Assembly (NCBI RefSeq): GCF_013155335.1
Contig: NZ_JABJQZ010000004.1
Location: forward strand, 62,001 to 126,000
Direction: 5' to 3'
Length of the DNA: 64,000 nt
DNA from: Nocardioides sp. zg-1230
Lineage (GTDB): Bacteria; Actinomycetota; Actinomycetes; Propionibacteriales; Nocardioidaceae
A program made the translations under genes and the position numbers. Position 1 is the first letter of the stretch; each line of letters starts with the position of its first letter. The notes under the pieces were generated by a model. The model was not told the origin of the DNA and did not search any database. It saw only the letters and a program-made list of their open reading frames with translations. Below, piece after piece: positions 38,913 through 48,330 of the stretch.

Positions 38913-38918
38913 AGCCTA
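38913..38918 (-). promoter_or_regulatory. Leaderless -10 hexamer, TAGGCT
   Basis: On the minus strand it ends six bases before the GTG at 38906. Confidence 0.5.
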
Positions 38919-38919
38919 T

Positions 38920-39498
38920 TCAGCCCGCTGTGCCCTTCTCGAAGCTGCCCTCCTCGAGGCTGTCCAGTGCACGGCGGGCGTGGCGTCCCTCGGCGGCGAA
39001 GTAGTCGAGGCCCCAGTCGGCGACCAGGGACGGGAACCGGAAGGGTTCCCCCGGTCGGTCCGCGCCGCGGAGGGCCTCGCGGACCTGGCCGAGGTCGGCG
39101 ATGGCGCTGTCGAGCTCGTCGAGGTAGTCGAGCAGCATCCGCCGGGTCTGCTCGGGCTCGCTGGCGTGACCGATGAGCAGCCGGAGCAGCACGGTGTGCT
39201 TGAGGACGGGGAAGCCGGCCGGCGTCTGGTCCATCCACTCCCGCAGCGCCTGCTTCCCGGCGTCGGTGATGGCGTACGTCGTCACCTCGCGGCCGCCGTC
39301 CGCGCGGGCGTCGGCCCGCACCAGTCCGAGCCCGGTGAGCCGCCGCAGCTCGGTGTAGATCTGGCTCATCGCGGGGGAGACCCAGTAGAAGCGCAGCGTC
39401 ACATCGGCGCGCTGCTTGACCTCGTACCCCGTCAGCTCGTCGCCGAACGTGAGGAGGCCGAGGATCGCATAACCCGTCACCGGGACGTCTTGACTCAT
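38920..39498 (-). CDS. PadR-family transcriptional regulator
   Basis: A 192-residue regulator. The winged helix is GYAILGLLTFGDELTGYEVKQR... with IYTELRRLTGLGLV; the C-terminal helical dimerisation region follows. It stands divergent from the BNR propeller gene, and a palindrome lies upstream of its start. The ligand and targets are unknown; typical PadR proteins repress a neighbouring gene. Confidence 0.88.
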   Translation of the reverse strand: MSQDVPVTGYAILGLLTFGDELTGYEVKQRADVTLRFYWVSPAMSQIYTELRRLTGLGLVRADARADGGREVTTYAITDAGKQALREWMDQTPAGFPVLKHTVLLRLLIGHASEPEQTRRMLLDYLDELDSAIADLGQVREALRGADRPGEPFRFPSLVADWGLDYFAAEGRHARRALDSLEEGSFEKGTAG

Positions 39499-39515
39499 CG
39501 TTCTCCGAGAGTAGT

Positions 39516-39530
39516 GTTCCTAATCGGAAT
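39516..39530. promoter_or_regulatory. Candidate PadR operator
   Basis: GTTCC-TAATC-GGAAT, an imperfect inverted repeat with TTCC / GGAA core, lies between the divergent padR and propeller genes. Confidence 0.4.
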
Positions 39531-39562
39531 AGTCATGCTCCCTCGACGTCCAGGAGGCCCCG

Positions 39563-40666
39563 ATGTCGCGCACGCTGCTCATGGTCGGCACCCGCAAGGG
39601 CATGTGGCTCGGGACGTCCGACGAGGACCGGACCTCGTGGGACTGGACGGGGCCCCACTTCCCGATGGAGGAGGTGTACTCCGTCATGGTCGATACTCGT
39701 GGCAGCGCGCCCCGGTTGCTCGCCGGCGCCTCGTCGAGCTGGCTCGGGCCACAGGTCTGGCGCTCCGATGACCTCGGTGCCACGTGGGACGAGACGCCCA
39801 ACGGAGCCGCCCGCTTCCCCGAGGACACCGGCGCCACGCTGGCCCGGGTGTGGCAGCTGCAGCCGGGCCCGTCGGCCGACGGGGGTGACGGCGTGGTCTG
39901 GGCCGGGACCGAGCCCGGCGCGGTCTTCCGCTCCGAGGACCGGGGCGAGACCTTCTCGCTCGTCCGGGGCTTGTGGGACCACCCCCACCGCCCGGAGTGG
40001 AACGAGGGCTTCGGCGGTCAGGCCTTCCACACGATCCTGCCCCACCCCTCCGACCCCTCACGCGTGCTTGCTGCGCTGTCCACGGGTGGCGTCTACGTCA
40101 CCGAGGACGGCGGGTCCTCGTGGCGGGCGTCGAACACCGGGGTGAAGGCGGAGTTCTTCCCCGGTGAGCGCAACTACCCCGAGTTCGGCCAGTGCGTGCA
40201 CAAGGTGGCGCGGGACGCAGTGGACCCCGATCGGCTCTACCTCCAGAACCATGGCGGCGTCTACCGCTCCGACGACGGGGGCGCCTCCTGGCAGGACATC
40301 GCCCCGGGCCTGCCGACCGAGTTCGGCTTCGCGATGGTGGCCCACCCCCGCCGTGCGGACACGGCGTACAACTTCCCCATCACGGGGGCCGAGGCCCGCT
40401 GGCCCGTCGACGGCAAGGCACGGGTCTACCGCACCACCGACGCCGGGTCGTCCTGGGAGCCGCTGGGCGAGGGGATCCTGCCCGACGGCTACTACACGGC
40501 CGTCATGCGCGACGCGCTGTGTGCCGACGACCACGACCGACCGGGGCTCTACTTCGGCGGCCGCAACGGCGGGGTCTGGGCCTCGCCCGACGAGGGCGCG
40601 TCGTGGCAGGAGATCCACAAGGACCTCCCGGACGTGCTCGTGGTCCGCGCCGCGAAGCTCTCGTGA
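39563..40666 (+). CDS. BNR/Asp-box beta-propeller protein (sialidase-like fold)
   Basis: A 367-residue protein made of about six blades, each with an Asp-box: SDDLGATW, SEDRGETF, TEDGGSSW, SDDGGASW, TTDAGSSW, SPDEGASW. It lacks a signal peptide, so it is probably cytoplasmic. No catalytic sialidase residues are identified; relatives are annotated as glycosyl hydrolase or WD40/YVTN/BNR-like repeat proteins. ATG 39563 follows AGGAGG. It is divergent from padR. Confidence 0.75.
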   Translation: MSRTLLMVGTRKGMWLGTSDEDRTSWDWTGPHFPMEEVYSVMVDTRGSAPRLLAGASSSWLGPQVWRSDDLGATWDETPNGAARFPEDTGATLARVWQLQPGPSADGGDGVVWAGTEPGAVFRSEDRGETFSLVRGLWDHPHRPEWNEGFGGQAFHTILPHPSDPSRVLAALSTGGVYVTEDGGSSWRASNTGVKAEFFPGERNYPEFGQCVHKVARDAVDPDRLYLQNHGGVYRSDDGGASWQDIAPGLPTEFGFAMVAHPRRADTAYNFPITGAEARWPVDGKARVYRTTDAGSSWEPLGEGILPDGYYTAVMRDALCADDHDRPGLYFGGRNGGVWASPDEGASWQEIHKDLPDVLVVRAAKLS

Positions 40667-40696
40667 ACCGGATCGGCTGAGGACCAGACTCCCGTC

Positions 40697-41155
40697 ATGG
40701 CCGACTTCTCGCTCTCGCGGAGCACCACCATCCAGGCGCCGCCGGACCGCATCCACGCGCTGGTCGACGACTTCCGGGAGTGGCAGAAGTGGTCGCCCTG
40801 GGAGGGGGTGGACCCCGACCTCGACCGCGAGTACTCGGGCCCGGATCACGGCGTCGGATCGACCTACCACTGGTCCGGCAACAAGAAAGCCGGCGAGGGC
40901 GAGATGCGGATCACCGGGTCGACGCCGACCTCGCTCGTCGCGGACCTCGAGTTCCTCAAGCCGTTCAAGGCGTCCAACGTCATGAGCTTCGCGCTGGCGC
41001 CGGACGGCGACGCCACCGACGTCACGTGGACGATCACCGGTCGTCGCAACGCGATGATGTCCCTGATGGGAAAGCTGTTCTTCGACAAGTCGATCGGCAA
41101 GGACTTCGAGCGCGGCCTTGCCGCCCTCAAGCGCGAGTCCGAGCACACCGCCTGA
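40697..41155 (+). CDS. SRPBCC-family (START-like) protein
   Basis: A 152-residue protein of the polyketide cyclase/SRPBCC fold: SRSTTIQAPPDRIHALVDDF, WQKWSPWEGVDPDL and GVGSTYHWSGNKKAGEGEMR. It should bind a hydrophobic ligand, unknown. It starts 30 bases after the BNR gene; a hexamer CAGACT six bases before the ATG suggests leaderless transcription. Confidence 0.8.
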   Translation: MADFSLSRSTTIQAPPDRIHALVDDFREWQKWSPWEGVDPDLDREYSGPDHGVGSTYHWSGNKKAGEGEMRITGSTPTSLVADLEFLKPFKASNVMSFALAPDGDATDVTWTITGRRNAMMSLMGKLFFDKSIGKDFERGLAALKRESEHTA

Positions 41156-41174
41156 CCGGGCCGGACTCTTGCCC

Positions 41175-41195
41175 GTGAGTCTCTGAGGGACTCAC
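41175..41195. repeat. Palindromic repeat, intergenic copy
   Basis: GTGAGTC-N7-GACTCAC with the same core as the copies in the DUF4430 stalk and at 54735. Confidence 0.7.
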
Positions 41196-41232
41196 GTCCT
41201 CGACCCGTCCTGCGCCCCCGCCAGCGGAGACT

Positions 41233-41267
41233 CTTGCCGGTGAGTCTGTGAGCGACTCGCCGGCAAG
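41233..41267. repeat. Palindromic repeat within a longer stem
   Basis: CTTGCCGG (41233-41240) pairs with CCGGCAAG (41260-41267), and the inner GAGTC pairs with GACTC. The family core sits inside longer arms, as also at 54725-54765. Confidence 0.65.
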
Positions 41268-41469
41268 GGCGCGGCTCCGGAGCCGGCGTGCGTGCCCCCG
41301 GCGAAACGGGGCGACCGTCGGGGCCCCTAAGTGTCCACAGGCGGCCGAATCCAAGGTCACCAGAGGCGTCTGTGGATGACGGCTGCCTCGATGTCGGCGT
41401 CCGGGTCTGTGCTGGAGGTACGAGGTGCCCGACAGCGGGTGCCGGGGCAGCAGAAGACGGGTGGACCCG

Positions 41470-42120
41470 ATGGAAGACGTGAATGGGGCGGGCGAAGGTG
41501 GCGAGCAGCTCGCGGCCGAGGAGATCGATCGCGCGTCCTGGGACTCGATGGCGAACTGGACGCAGGCCGAGCGGGACTACTGGTTCATGGGACCGTTCGA
41601 CGGCGGGATGCCCGGCATGATCCGCCGGATCAGGAGGATCCTGGACGTCTCGCAGCGGGGTCTTGCGGCGCTCCTGAAGGTGTCCCAGTCGGTGGTGGCG
41701 CGTTGGGAGACCGGGCGCACGAGCCCGCGATCGTGCGTGGTGGAGCAGCTGCTGCGGATGGCCCGGCTGCGGGCGACCGTCCGCGACGAGCAGGGCGAGG
41801 AGGTGGGCCCGATGCGTGCCGACGGGGCCAGGACCCACGCCGGCAGCCGGTATCCCGCTCACGTCGACCTGCGGGCGACGGGGTGGTGGGTGCCGCGCCG
41901 GTTGCGGTCGATGACCTCGGTCGAGGCGTTCGCCTGGCGTGACCGGTCGAGGAGGGTCGGCGACCCGGCCATCCGCTACCAGGCCTCGCCCTTCTGGAAG
42001 GCGGTTGAGCGGGAGCTGTACGGCATCCCGGACGACCATCCTGCGGTGCACCAGCTCGTCGCCGAGGTGCGGTACCTCGACGAGCGTCGGGTGGAGCGCT
42101 GCCGCCCGCGCGCCGCGTGA
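41470..42120 (+). CDS. XRE-like helix-turn-helix protein
   Basis: A 216-residue protein. Near residues 50-85 lies a Cro/C1-like domain (MIRRIRRILDVSQRGLAALL followed by KVSQSVVARWETGR). The C-terminal ~110 residues (GWWVPRRLRSMTSVEAFAWR...) are not recognisable. It may regulate its own gene or neighbours. ATG 41470 is chosen so that the domain is complete; an in-frame ATG at 41425 is possible. It stands alone between palindromes and ilvD. Confidence 0.7.
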   Translation: MEDVNGAGEGGEQLAAEEIDRASWDSMANWTQAERDYWFMGPFDGGMPGMIRRIRRILDVSQRGLAALLKVSQSVVARWETGRTSPRSCVVEQLLRMARLRATVRDEQGEEVGPMRADGARTHAGSRYPAHVDLRATGWWVPRRLRSMTSVEAFAWRDRSRRVGDPAIRYQASPFWKAVERELYGIPDDHPAVHQLVAEVRYLDERRVERCRPRAA

Positions 42121-42186
42121 GACCGCCGCGTGAGACCGCCGCCGGATCGACATGAGACACGACGCGGCGACACCAGGCGTGCCCAC

Positions 42187-42192
42187 TAACCT
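42187..42192 (+). promoter_or_regulatory. Leaderless -10 hexamer, TAACCT
   Basis: Ends six bases before the ilvD ATG at 42199. Confidence 0.5.
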
Positions 42193-42198
42193 GCAGGC

Positions 42199-43890
42199 AT
42201 GACCCACGCAGCCGACGGACCCGACATCAAGCCTCGCAGCCGCGACGTCACCGACGGGCTCGAGAAGGCTGCGGCCCGGGGCATGCTCCGGGCGGTCGGC
42301 ATGGGCGACGACGACTGGGAGAAGCCCCAGATCGGCGTCGCGTCGAGCTGGAACGAGATCACCCCCTGCAACCTCTCGCTCGACCGGCTCGCCAAGGCCG
42401 TGAAGAACGGCGTGCACGCCGCAGGAGGGTTCCCGCTCGAGTTCGGCACCATCTCGGTCTCCGACGGCATCTCGATGGGCCACGAGGGCATGCACTTCTC
42501 GCTCGTCAGCCGTGAGGTCATCGCCGACTCGGTCGAGACCGTGATGATGGCCGAGCGTCTCGACGGATCGGTCCTGTTGGCCGGGTGCGACAAGTCGCTC
42601 CCCGGGATGCTGATGGCCGCCGCGCGGCTCGACCTGGCCAGCGTCTTCCTCTACGCCGGGACGATCATGCCGGGCCAGGTCGACGGCAAGGACGTCACCA
42701 TCATCGACGCCTTCGAGGCCGTGGGCGCCTGCCTGGCCGGCAAGATCAGCCGCGAGAAGGTCGACGAGATCGAGCGCGCGATCTGTCCCGGCGAGGGCGC
42801 CTGCGGTGGGGCGTACACCGCCAACACGATGGCCAGCGTCGCCGAGGCGCTGGGCATGTCCCTGCCGGGCAGCTCGAGCCCGCCGGCGGTCGACCGTCGC
42901 CGCGACGGCTTCGCGCACAAGTCCGGGGAAGCCGTGGTCAACATGCTGCGACAGGGGATCACCGCCCGCCAGATCATGACGCGGCCGGCCTTCGAGAACG
43001 CGATCGCGATGGCGATGGCGCTCGGCGGCTCGACCAACGCCGTCCTCCACCTGCTGGCCATCGCGCGCGAGGCCGAGGTCGACCTGACCCTGGACGACTT
43101 CACCCGCATCGGCCGCACGGTCCCGCACCTGGCCGACATGAAGCCGTTCGGCCGCTTCGTGTGGACCGACTTCGACCGCGTCGGCGGGATCCCGGTGCTG
43201 CTGCGGGCCCTGCTCGACGCCGGCCACCTCCACGGTGACGTCCTCACCTGCACCGGAAAGACGATGGCGGAGAACCTCGCCGGCCTCGACCCCAAGCCGC
43301 TCGACGGCGAGATCCTGCGCCAGCTCGACCGGCCGATCCACGCCACCGGCGGGCTGACCATCCTCAAGGGCACGCTGGCGCCCGAGGGCGCGGTGGTCAA
43401 GAGCGCTGGCTTCGACGACTCCACCTTCACCGGCACCGCCCGGGTCTTCGACGGCGAGCGCAAGGCGCTCGACGCCCTGGCCGAGGGTGCCATCGCCGCC
43501 GGCGACGTCGTCGTCATCCGCTACGAGGGCCCGAAGGGCGGTCCGGGGATGCGCGAGATGCTCGCCATCACCGGGGCCATCAAGGGCGCCGGCCTCGGCA
43601 AGGACGTCCTGCTGATCACCGACGGCCGGTTCTCGGGCGGCACGACCGGTTTGTGCGTCGGCCACATCGCCCCCGAGGCCAGCGACGGCGGTCCCATCGC
43701 GTTCCTCCGCGACGGCGACCAGATCACCCTCGACGTGGCCAACATGACCCTCGACGTGCACGTCGACGAGGCCGAGCTCGCCGCGCGCGCCGAGGGCTGG
43801 GAGCCCCTGCCGCCGAAGTACACCCGCGGCGTGCTGGGGAAGTACCGCAAGGTCGTCCAGAGCGCCGCCCACGGGGCGGTCTGCTACTGA
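42199..43890 (+). CDS. ilvD: Dihydroxy-acid dehydratase
   Basis: Fe-S enzyme that dehydrates dihydroxy acids in valine and isoleucine synthesis; 563 residues, as usual. Cluster-binding cysteines are in [18 protein letters not shown] and [21 protein letters not shown], and the C-terminus has the conserved [16 protein letters not shown]. It has its own leaderless promoter, apart from ilvBNC 7 kb downstream. Confidence 0.97.
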   Translation: MTHAADGPDIKPRSRDVTDGLEKAAARGMLRAVGMGDDDWEKPQIGVASSWNEITPCNLSLDRLAKAVKNGVHAAGGFPLEFGTISVSDGISMGHEGMHFSLVSREVIADSVETVMMAERLDGSVLLAGCDKSLPGMLMAAARLDLASVFLYAGTIMPGQVDGKDVTIIDAFEAVGACLAGKISREKVDEIERAICPGEGACGGAYTANTMASVAEALGMSLPGSSSPPAVDRRRDGFAHKSGEAVVNMLRQGITARQIMTRPAFENAIAMAMALGGSTNAVLHLLAIAREAEVDLTLDDFTRIGRTVPHLADMKPFGRFVWTDFDRVGGIPVLLRALLDAGHLHGDVLTCTGKTMAENLAGLDPKPLDGEILRQLDRPIHATGGLTILKGTLAPEGAVVKSAGFDDSTFTGTARVFDGERKALDALAEGAIAAGDVVVIRYEGPKGGPGMREMLAITGAIKGAGLGKDVLLITDGRFSGGTTGLCVGHIAPEASDGGPIAFLRDGDQITLDVANMTLDVHVDEAELAARAEGWEPLPPKYTRGVLGKYRKVVQSAAHGAVCY

Positions 43891-43926
43891 CCGACGGCCG
43901 GGCCCACCGCGCGGACCGGTCGGGGA

Positions 43927-43932
43927 TAGGTT
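43927..43932 (+). promoter_or_regulatory. Leaderless -10 hexamer, TAGGTT
   Basis: Ends six bases before the second of two tandem GTG codons (43939), which favours that codon over the GTG at 43936. Confidence 0.5.
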
Positions 43933-43938
43933 GCCGTG

Positions 43939-45159
43939 GTGACCTCCTCCATCCAGCAGGGCGCGGCAGAGCTCGACGCAGCCGACCCGCTCGCCCGGTT
44001 CCGCGACCGCTTCGTCGGGGCGGCCAGCGACCTCGTCTACTTCGACGGCAACTCCCTCGGCCGCCCCGTCGCCGCGACGGCGGACCGGCTGACCGAGTTC
44101 GTCGAGAAGGAGTGGGGCGGACGGCTGATCCGCGGCTGGGACGAGCAGTGGATGGACCTGCCGACGACCCTCGGCGACGACCTGGCGCGCGTGTGCCTCG
44201 GTGCGGCCGCCGGCCAGACCGCGATCGGCGACTCCACCACGGTGTGGCTCTACAAGCTGATGCGCGCGGCGGTCGACCACGCCGTGCGGACCGACCCGGA
44301 CCGCACCGAGCTCGTCATCGACACCGACAACTTCCCCACCGACCGCTACGTCGCAGAGGGCATCGCCGCCGAGCGCGGACTGACCCTGCGCTGGATCGAG
44401 GTCGACACGTCCGAGGGCGTCACCGCCGACCAGCTCCGCGAGGCCGTCGGCGAGCGCACCGCGCTCGTCGTGCTCAACCACGTCGCCTACCGCTCCGCCT
44501 GGCTGGCCGACGCGCCCGAGCTCACCCGGATCTGCCACGACGCGGGCGCGCTGGTCCTCTGGGACCTGTGCCACTCCGCCGGTGCGGTCCCGGTCGCCCT
44601 GGACGAGTGGGACGCCGACCTGGCCGTCGGCTGCACCTACAAGTACCTCAACGGCGGCCCCGGGTCGCCGGCCTTCGGCTACGTCAACGCCCGCCTCCAG
44701 GACCGGCTGACCCAGCCGATCCAGGGGTGGATGGGCCACGCCGACCCGTTCCTGATGGGGCCGGGCTACACGCCCGCGCCGGGCATGCGCCGGTTCATCT
44801 CGGGCACCCCGCCGATCCTCGGCATGGTCGCCATGCAGGACATGCTGGCGCTGGTCGAGGAGGCCGGAATCGAGGCGATCCGGGCCAAGTCCGTCGCCCT
44901 GACGTCGTACGCCGTCGAGCTCGCCGACGCGACGCTGCCCGAGGTCACGCTCGCCTCCCCGCGCGACCCCGAGCGGCGTGGCGGTCACGTGACGCTCCAC
45001 CACGACCGGATGCGTGAGGTCACCGCGCTGCTGTGGGAGCGCGACGTGATCCCGGACTACCGCGACCCGGGCGGCCTGCGGCTGGGGCTCTCGCCGTTGT
45101 CGACGTCGTTCGACGAGGTCGAGCGCGGCATGGCGGCCGTCGCGGAGGCGCTGCGATGA
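43939..45159 (+). CDS. kynU: Kynureninase
   Basis: PLP enzyme that cleaves kynurenine (or 3-hydroxykynurenine) to anthranilate (or 3-hydroxyanthranilate) and alanine; 406 residues. Recognisable segments are YFDGNSLGRP, IDTDNFPTDRYVAEG, WDLCHSAGAVPV, and the PLP lysine in CTYKYLNGGPGSPAF. No tryptophan dioxygenase or formamidase lies next to it. The start is GTG 43939. It overlaps the GNAT gene. Confidence 0.93.
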   Translation: MTSSIQQGAAELDAADPLARFRDRFVGAASDLVYFDGNSLGRPVAATADRLTEFVEKEWGGRLIRGWDEQWMDLPTTLGDDLARVCLGAAAGQTAIGDSTTVWLYKLMRAAVDHAVRTDPDRTELVIDTDNFPTDRYVAEGIAAERGLTLRWIEVDTSEGVTADQLREAVGERTALVVLNHVAYRSAWLADAPELTRICHDAGALVLWDLCHSAGAVPVALDEWDADLAVGCTYKYLNGGPGSPAFGYVNARLQDRLTQPIQGWMGHADPFLMGPGYTPAPGMRRFISGTPPILGMVAMQDMLALVEEAGIEAIRAKSVALTSYAVELADATLPEVTLASPRDPERRGGHVTLHHDRMREVTALLWERDVIPDYRDPGGLRLGLSPLSTSFDEVERGMAAVAEALR

Positions 45160-45923
45160 CCGGGCCGGTGGGGGTGCGGCTCTCGGCGACCCGGACCCGG
45201 ACGACCAACGAGCACGGCCAGCCCCTGGGCCGTCCGGTCGAGTGGGCGGGTGCGACGGCACCGACGAAGGACAGGGTCCTCGAGGGCAGAGGCGTCCGGC
45301 TCGAGCCGATCGGTCCGCAGCACGTCGACGACCTGTTCCGCGCGCTGTGCCGCCAGGACGACGACCCGGTCTGGACCTACCTGTCCTGGGACCGTCCGCG
45401 CGACCGCGACCAGCTGGCGACGATCGTCGAGCAGGCGGCCGCCGACCCCGGCCGGGTGACCTACGCGGTCGTCCCCGTCGAGACGGACCGGGCGGCCGGG
45501 TTCTGCTCGCTCATGCGCATCGACGAGGAGATGGGCTCGATCGAGGTGGGCGCGATCGCCTACGGCCGCCAGCTCCAGCGCAGCCGCGCCGCGACCGAGG
45601 CGATGGCGCTGCTCATGCGGCACGCGTTCGACGACCTCGGCTTCCGCCGCTACGAGTGGAAGTGCGACAGCCTCAACGGCGCCTCGCGGCGCGCCGCGCT
45701 CCGGCTCGGCTTCGTCTGGGAGGGCCGGTTCCGCAACGCGCTCGTCTACAAGGGCCGCAACCGCGACACCGACTGGTTCTCGATCACCGACCGCGAGTGG
45801 CCGCGGGTGCGGCAGGCCCTCGACGACTGGCTCGACGACGGCAACTTCGACGACACGGGTCGTCAGCGCGCCCGTCTGGCCGCTCGCCCGCCGCAGGCCG
45901 CAGCACCGGACAAGGAGCAGTGA
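45156..45923 (+). CDS. GNAT-family N-acetyltransferase
   Basis: A 255-residue acetyltransferase of the RimJ/RimL type: GRGVRLEPIGPQHVDDLF, VGAIAYGRQLQRSRAATEA and SLNGASRRAALRLGFVWEG, the last two covering the acetyl-CoA pyrophosphate loop and adenine helix. Acceptor unknown. The ATG overlaps the kynU stop; the ~30-residue N-terminal extension precedes the GNAT fold. Confidence 0.88.
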   Translation: MTGPVGVRLSATRTRTTNEHGQPLGRPVEWAGATAPTKDRVLEGRGVRLEPIGPQHVDDLFRALCRQDDDPVWTYLSWDRPRDRDQLATIVEQAAADPGRVTYAVVPVETDRAAGFCSLMRIDEEMGSIEVGAIAYGRQLQRSRAATEAMALLMRHAFDDLGFRRYEWKCDSLNGASRRAALRLGFVWEGRFRNALVYKGRNRDTDWFSITDREWPRVRQALDDWLDDGNFDDTGRQRARLAARPPQAAAPDKEQ

Positions 45924-45924
45924 C

Positions 45925-46341
45925 ATGGACCAGCGCGTCAGCTTCATCACCCTCGTCGTGACCGACCTCGACGTGACCCGACGCTTCTACGTCGACGGGC
46001 TCGGCTGGGAGCCGGCGATCGACGTGCCGGGGGAGGTGCTGATGTTCGAGGTCGCCGACAAGGTCGTGCTGAGCCTGTGGACCGAGAGCGGCTTCGTCGC
46101 CGAGGTCGGGCAGGCGCCGGCACGCGGCGGCGTACCGCCGGTCACGCTGTCGCACAACCTCGCCACCACCCAGGGCGTCGACACGGTCCTCGAGCAGGCC
46201 CGCGCCGCCGGGGCCTCGCAGGTCGGGGAGGCGAGCGAGCGCGACTGGGGCGGCTACTCCGGCTACTTCGCGGACCCCGACGGCTTCCGGTGGGAAGTGG
46301 CCTACAACCCGGGCGAGATCGGGCAGTCTGTGCTTCCGTGA
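45925..46341 (+). CDS. VOC-family (glyoxalase-like) protein
   Basis: A 138-residue protein of the vicinal oxygen chelate fold: QRVSFITLVVTDLDVTRRFY at the N-terminus and FADPDGFRWEVAYNP near the C-terminus. It resembles the glyoxalase/bleomycin-resistance group; function unknown. One base separates it from the GNAT gene, and its stop overlaps the GTG of the deaminase gene. Confidence 0.85.
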   Translation: MDQRVSFITLVVTDLDVTRRFYVDGLGWEPAIDVPGEVLMFEVADKVVLSLWTESGFVAEVGQAPARGGVPPVTLSHNLATTQGVDTVLEQARAAGASQVGEASERDWGGYSGYFADPDGFRWEVAYNPGEIGQSVLP

Positions 46342-46811
46342 GCGCACCGAGCAGCGAGAGCACCGGAGAGAGTCCCGGCCACGTCGTCCCCGGCTGGGAC
46401 GACTACTTCCTCGGCATCGCCGACGCCGTCGCCGCGCGCGCCAAGTGCACGCGTCGACGGGTGGGGGCGGTCCTCACGATCGACCACCGGATCATCGCCA
46501 CCGGCTACAACGGCGCCGCGCCCGGGGAGGACGACTGCCTGGGCGGGGCGTGCCCACGCGGCCAGCTCGGGTACGACGACGTGCCGGGGCTCGGCGACTA
46601 CGACCGGCCCGGCACTCCCGGGTTCTGCATCGCCATCCACGCCGAGGTCAACGCCCTGCTGTTCGCGACGCGCGACACCAAGGGCGCTACGGCGTACATC
46701 ACCGACCCGCCCTGCCCCGGCTGCCGCAAGGCGCTCGCCGCGGCCGGCGTCGTGCGTGCCGTCTGGCCCGACGGGGAGCACGACCGCGTCGGGCTCACCG
46801 CCTGGGGCTGA
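46338..46811 (+). CDS. Deoxycytidylate deaminase-like zinc protein
   Basis: A 157-residue cytidine/deoxycytidylate deaminase family member. The zinc site is complete: IHAEVNALL (His and catalytic Glu) and PPCPGC. CTRRRVGAVLTIDHRIIATGYNG is typical of dCMP deaminase (ComE-like). It should supply dUMP for thymidylate. The GTG start at 46338 overlaps the VOC stop. Confidence 0.88.
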   Translation: MSAPSSESTGESPGHVVPGWDDYFLGIADAVAARAKCTRRRVGAVLTIDHRIIATGYNGAAPGEDDCLGGACPRGQLGYDDVPGLGDYDRPGTPGFCIAIHAEVNALLFATRDTKGATAYITDPPCPGCRKALAAAGVVRAVWPDGEHDRVGLTAWG

Positions 46812-47253
46812 CCCAGACCAGCTCGCCCGACTCCCACATCGCCAGGGCCACCGGCACCAGGCTCGACATCGCCTCGGACTGGCTCAGCCCGGCGAGGTCC
46901 TCGGCGTGCTCGGCCCCATAGGCCTGCCCAGCGGCGTTGTTGCTCTCGTCCACGCTCGAGTCGCGGCGGTTGGGGGTGCCCGCCTCCTGCGCGGCCGCGA
47001 GAGCGCGGGCGGGCTCCAGCCCGAACCGTGCGGTCAGCGTCGCCTGCCACATGAAGTGCCGCATCGCGTTGGTGCGTCCCGGGACGCCGCGGCCGTGGGT
47101 CGCGGCTGCCCGTAGGGCGGCCTGCGAGATGCGCAGCACCTCGAAGGCCTCCGACGGCTCCAGGCCGGCCCTGGTCGCGCCGGCGTAGAGCCGCGGCACC
47201 CCGGTGCCCGCATGGATGGCCTGCTGCACGACGTCGCCGAAACCCATGGACAC
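46795..47253 (-). CDS. DUF6973-like protein
   Basis: A 152-residue protein without a signal peptide. The segment TNAMRHFMWQATLTARFG, then SVDESNNAAGQAYG, has the pattern of DUF6973, whose function is unknown. It overlaps the deaminase 3' end by 17 bases in convergent orientation. The start is GTG 47253 or ATG 47247. Confidence 0.6.
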   Translation of the reverse strand: MSMGFGDVVQQAIHAGTGVPRLYAGATRAGLEPSEAFEVLRISQAALRAAATHGRGVPGRTNAMRHFMWQATLTARFGLEPARALAAAQEAGTPNRRDSSVDESNNAAGQAYGAEHAEDLAGLSQSEAMSSLVPVALAMWESGELVWVSPRR

Positions 47254-47272
47254 AGACTGTCAGAATCAAGTC

Positions 47273-48289
47273 ATGGCTCCGCCGATCCGCTTCCCCCGCC
47301 CCCTCCGACCGGGTGACCGCGTCGCGGTGACCGCGCCGTCCGCCGGTGTCGTGGGTCCCTCGGCGGCTCGCATCGAGTTCTGCCTGGACTGGCTGCGCGG
47401 TCGGGGGTACGACGTCGTGGAGGGGGAGTGCCTCCACGGCGGCGGCCTCACCTCGGCCCCGGCCGAGCAGCGGGCTGCCGAGCTGACCCGCATGCTCGCC
47501 GACCCCGACATCCACTGCGTCGTCCCGCCCTGGGGCGGCGAGACCGCCATCGACATGGTCGACCTGCTCGACTGGGACGCGCTCGCCGACGCCGAGCCGA
47601 CGTGGCTCGTGGGCTACTCCGACCTCTCGACCCTGCTCGTGCCGATCACCACCCGCCTCGGCTGGGCCACCCTCCACGGGGACAACCTCGCGGACACGCC
47701 GTACGCCGTCCCCGACGGGCTGCTGCACTGGCTCGACCTGGCCGGCGGTCCCGGGCCCTTCATGCAGCGCGACTCCGGCCTGGTCGCCACCTGGGTGCGC
47801 TTCGAGGAGGACCCCCAGGCCACCGCGTGGAAGCACGTCGGCGAGGGGGGCTGGGAGGTCCAGGGCGGCGGCGCGCTCGACGTCACCGGCCGCCTCATCG
47901 GTGGCTGCACCGAGACGGTCGCCAACCTCGCCGGCACGCCGTACGGCGACGTCCGGGCGTGGGCCGAGGCGCTGGACGGGCCGACGATCGTCTACGTCGA
48001 GGCCTGCGAGGAGCACGCCGTCAACACCTGCCGCTACCTGCACTCCCTCCGGCTGGCCGGGTGGTTCGACCGGGCGGCCGCCGTGCTGGTCGGCCGTACC
48101 AACGCCCCCGACCACCCGGAGATGACGCAGCGCGAGGCGGTGCTCGACGCCCTCGGCCGGCTCGACCTGCCGATCGTGTGGGACCTCGAGATCGGCCACG
48201 TGCCGCCGCACCTGCCGCTGGTCAACGGGGCGCTCGCCCGGGTCGTCGTCGACGGGGACACCCGGGAGATCACCCAGACGCTGGCCTGA
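47273..48289 (+). CDS. S66 peptidase (LD-carboxypeptidase / MccF-like)
   Basis: A 338-residue protein of the S66 family, which includes LD-carboxypeptidases of peptidoglycan recycling and MccF, which degrades microcin C. Visible residues are LRPGDRVAVTAPSAG, the nucleophile serine in GYSDLSTLL, a Glu in YVEACEEHAVNTCRYL, and the histidine in EIGHVPPHLPL. No signal peptide. CAGAAT six bases before ATG 47273 marks the start. Confidence 0.85.
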   Translation: MAPPIRFPRPLRPGDRVAVTAPSAGVVGPSAARIEFCLDWLRGRGYDVVEGECLHGGGLTSAPAEQRAAELTRMLADPDIHCVVPPWGGETAIDMVDLLDWDALADAEPTWLVGYSDLSTLLVPITTRLGWATLHGDNLADTPYAVPDGLLHWLDLAGGPGPFMQRDSGLVATWVRFEEDPQATAWKHVGEGGWEVQGGGALDVTGRLIGGCTETVANLAGTPYGDVRAWAEALDGPTIVYVEACEEHAVNTCRYLHSLRLAGWFDRAAAVLVGRTNAPDHPEMTQREAVLDALGRLDLPIVWDLEIGHVPPHLPLVNGALARVVVDGDTREITQTLA

Positions 48290-48330
48290 GGGGGTGGCCC
48301 GCTGTCGGTGGACGGTGGCAGGGTCGTGGC

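Larger units (their letters stand above)
41156..41469. other. 314-base gap with two palindromes
   Basis: Apart from two strong inverted repeats (41175-41195 and 41233-41267) I see no gene, tRNA or riboswitch. The region ends at the start of the helix-turn-helix gene. Confidence 0.6.

Noticed and set aside
40864..45261. A minus-strand open frame of 1465 codons opposite ilvD, kynU and neighbours
   Set aside because: High-GC genomes keep the frame opposite a coding gene free of stops. The translation is low-complexity, rich in Gly/Val/Asp/Arg and has no domain, and the plus strand holds well-known enzymes.
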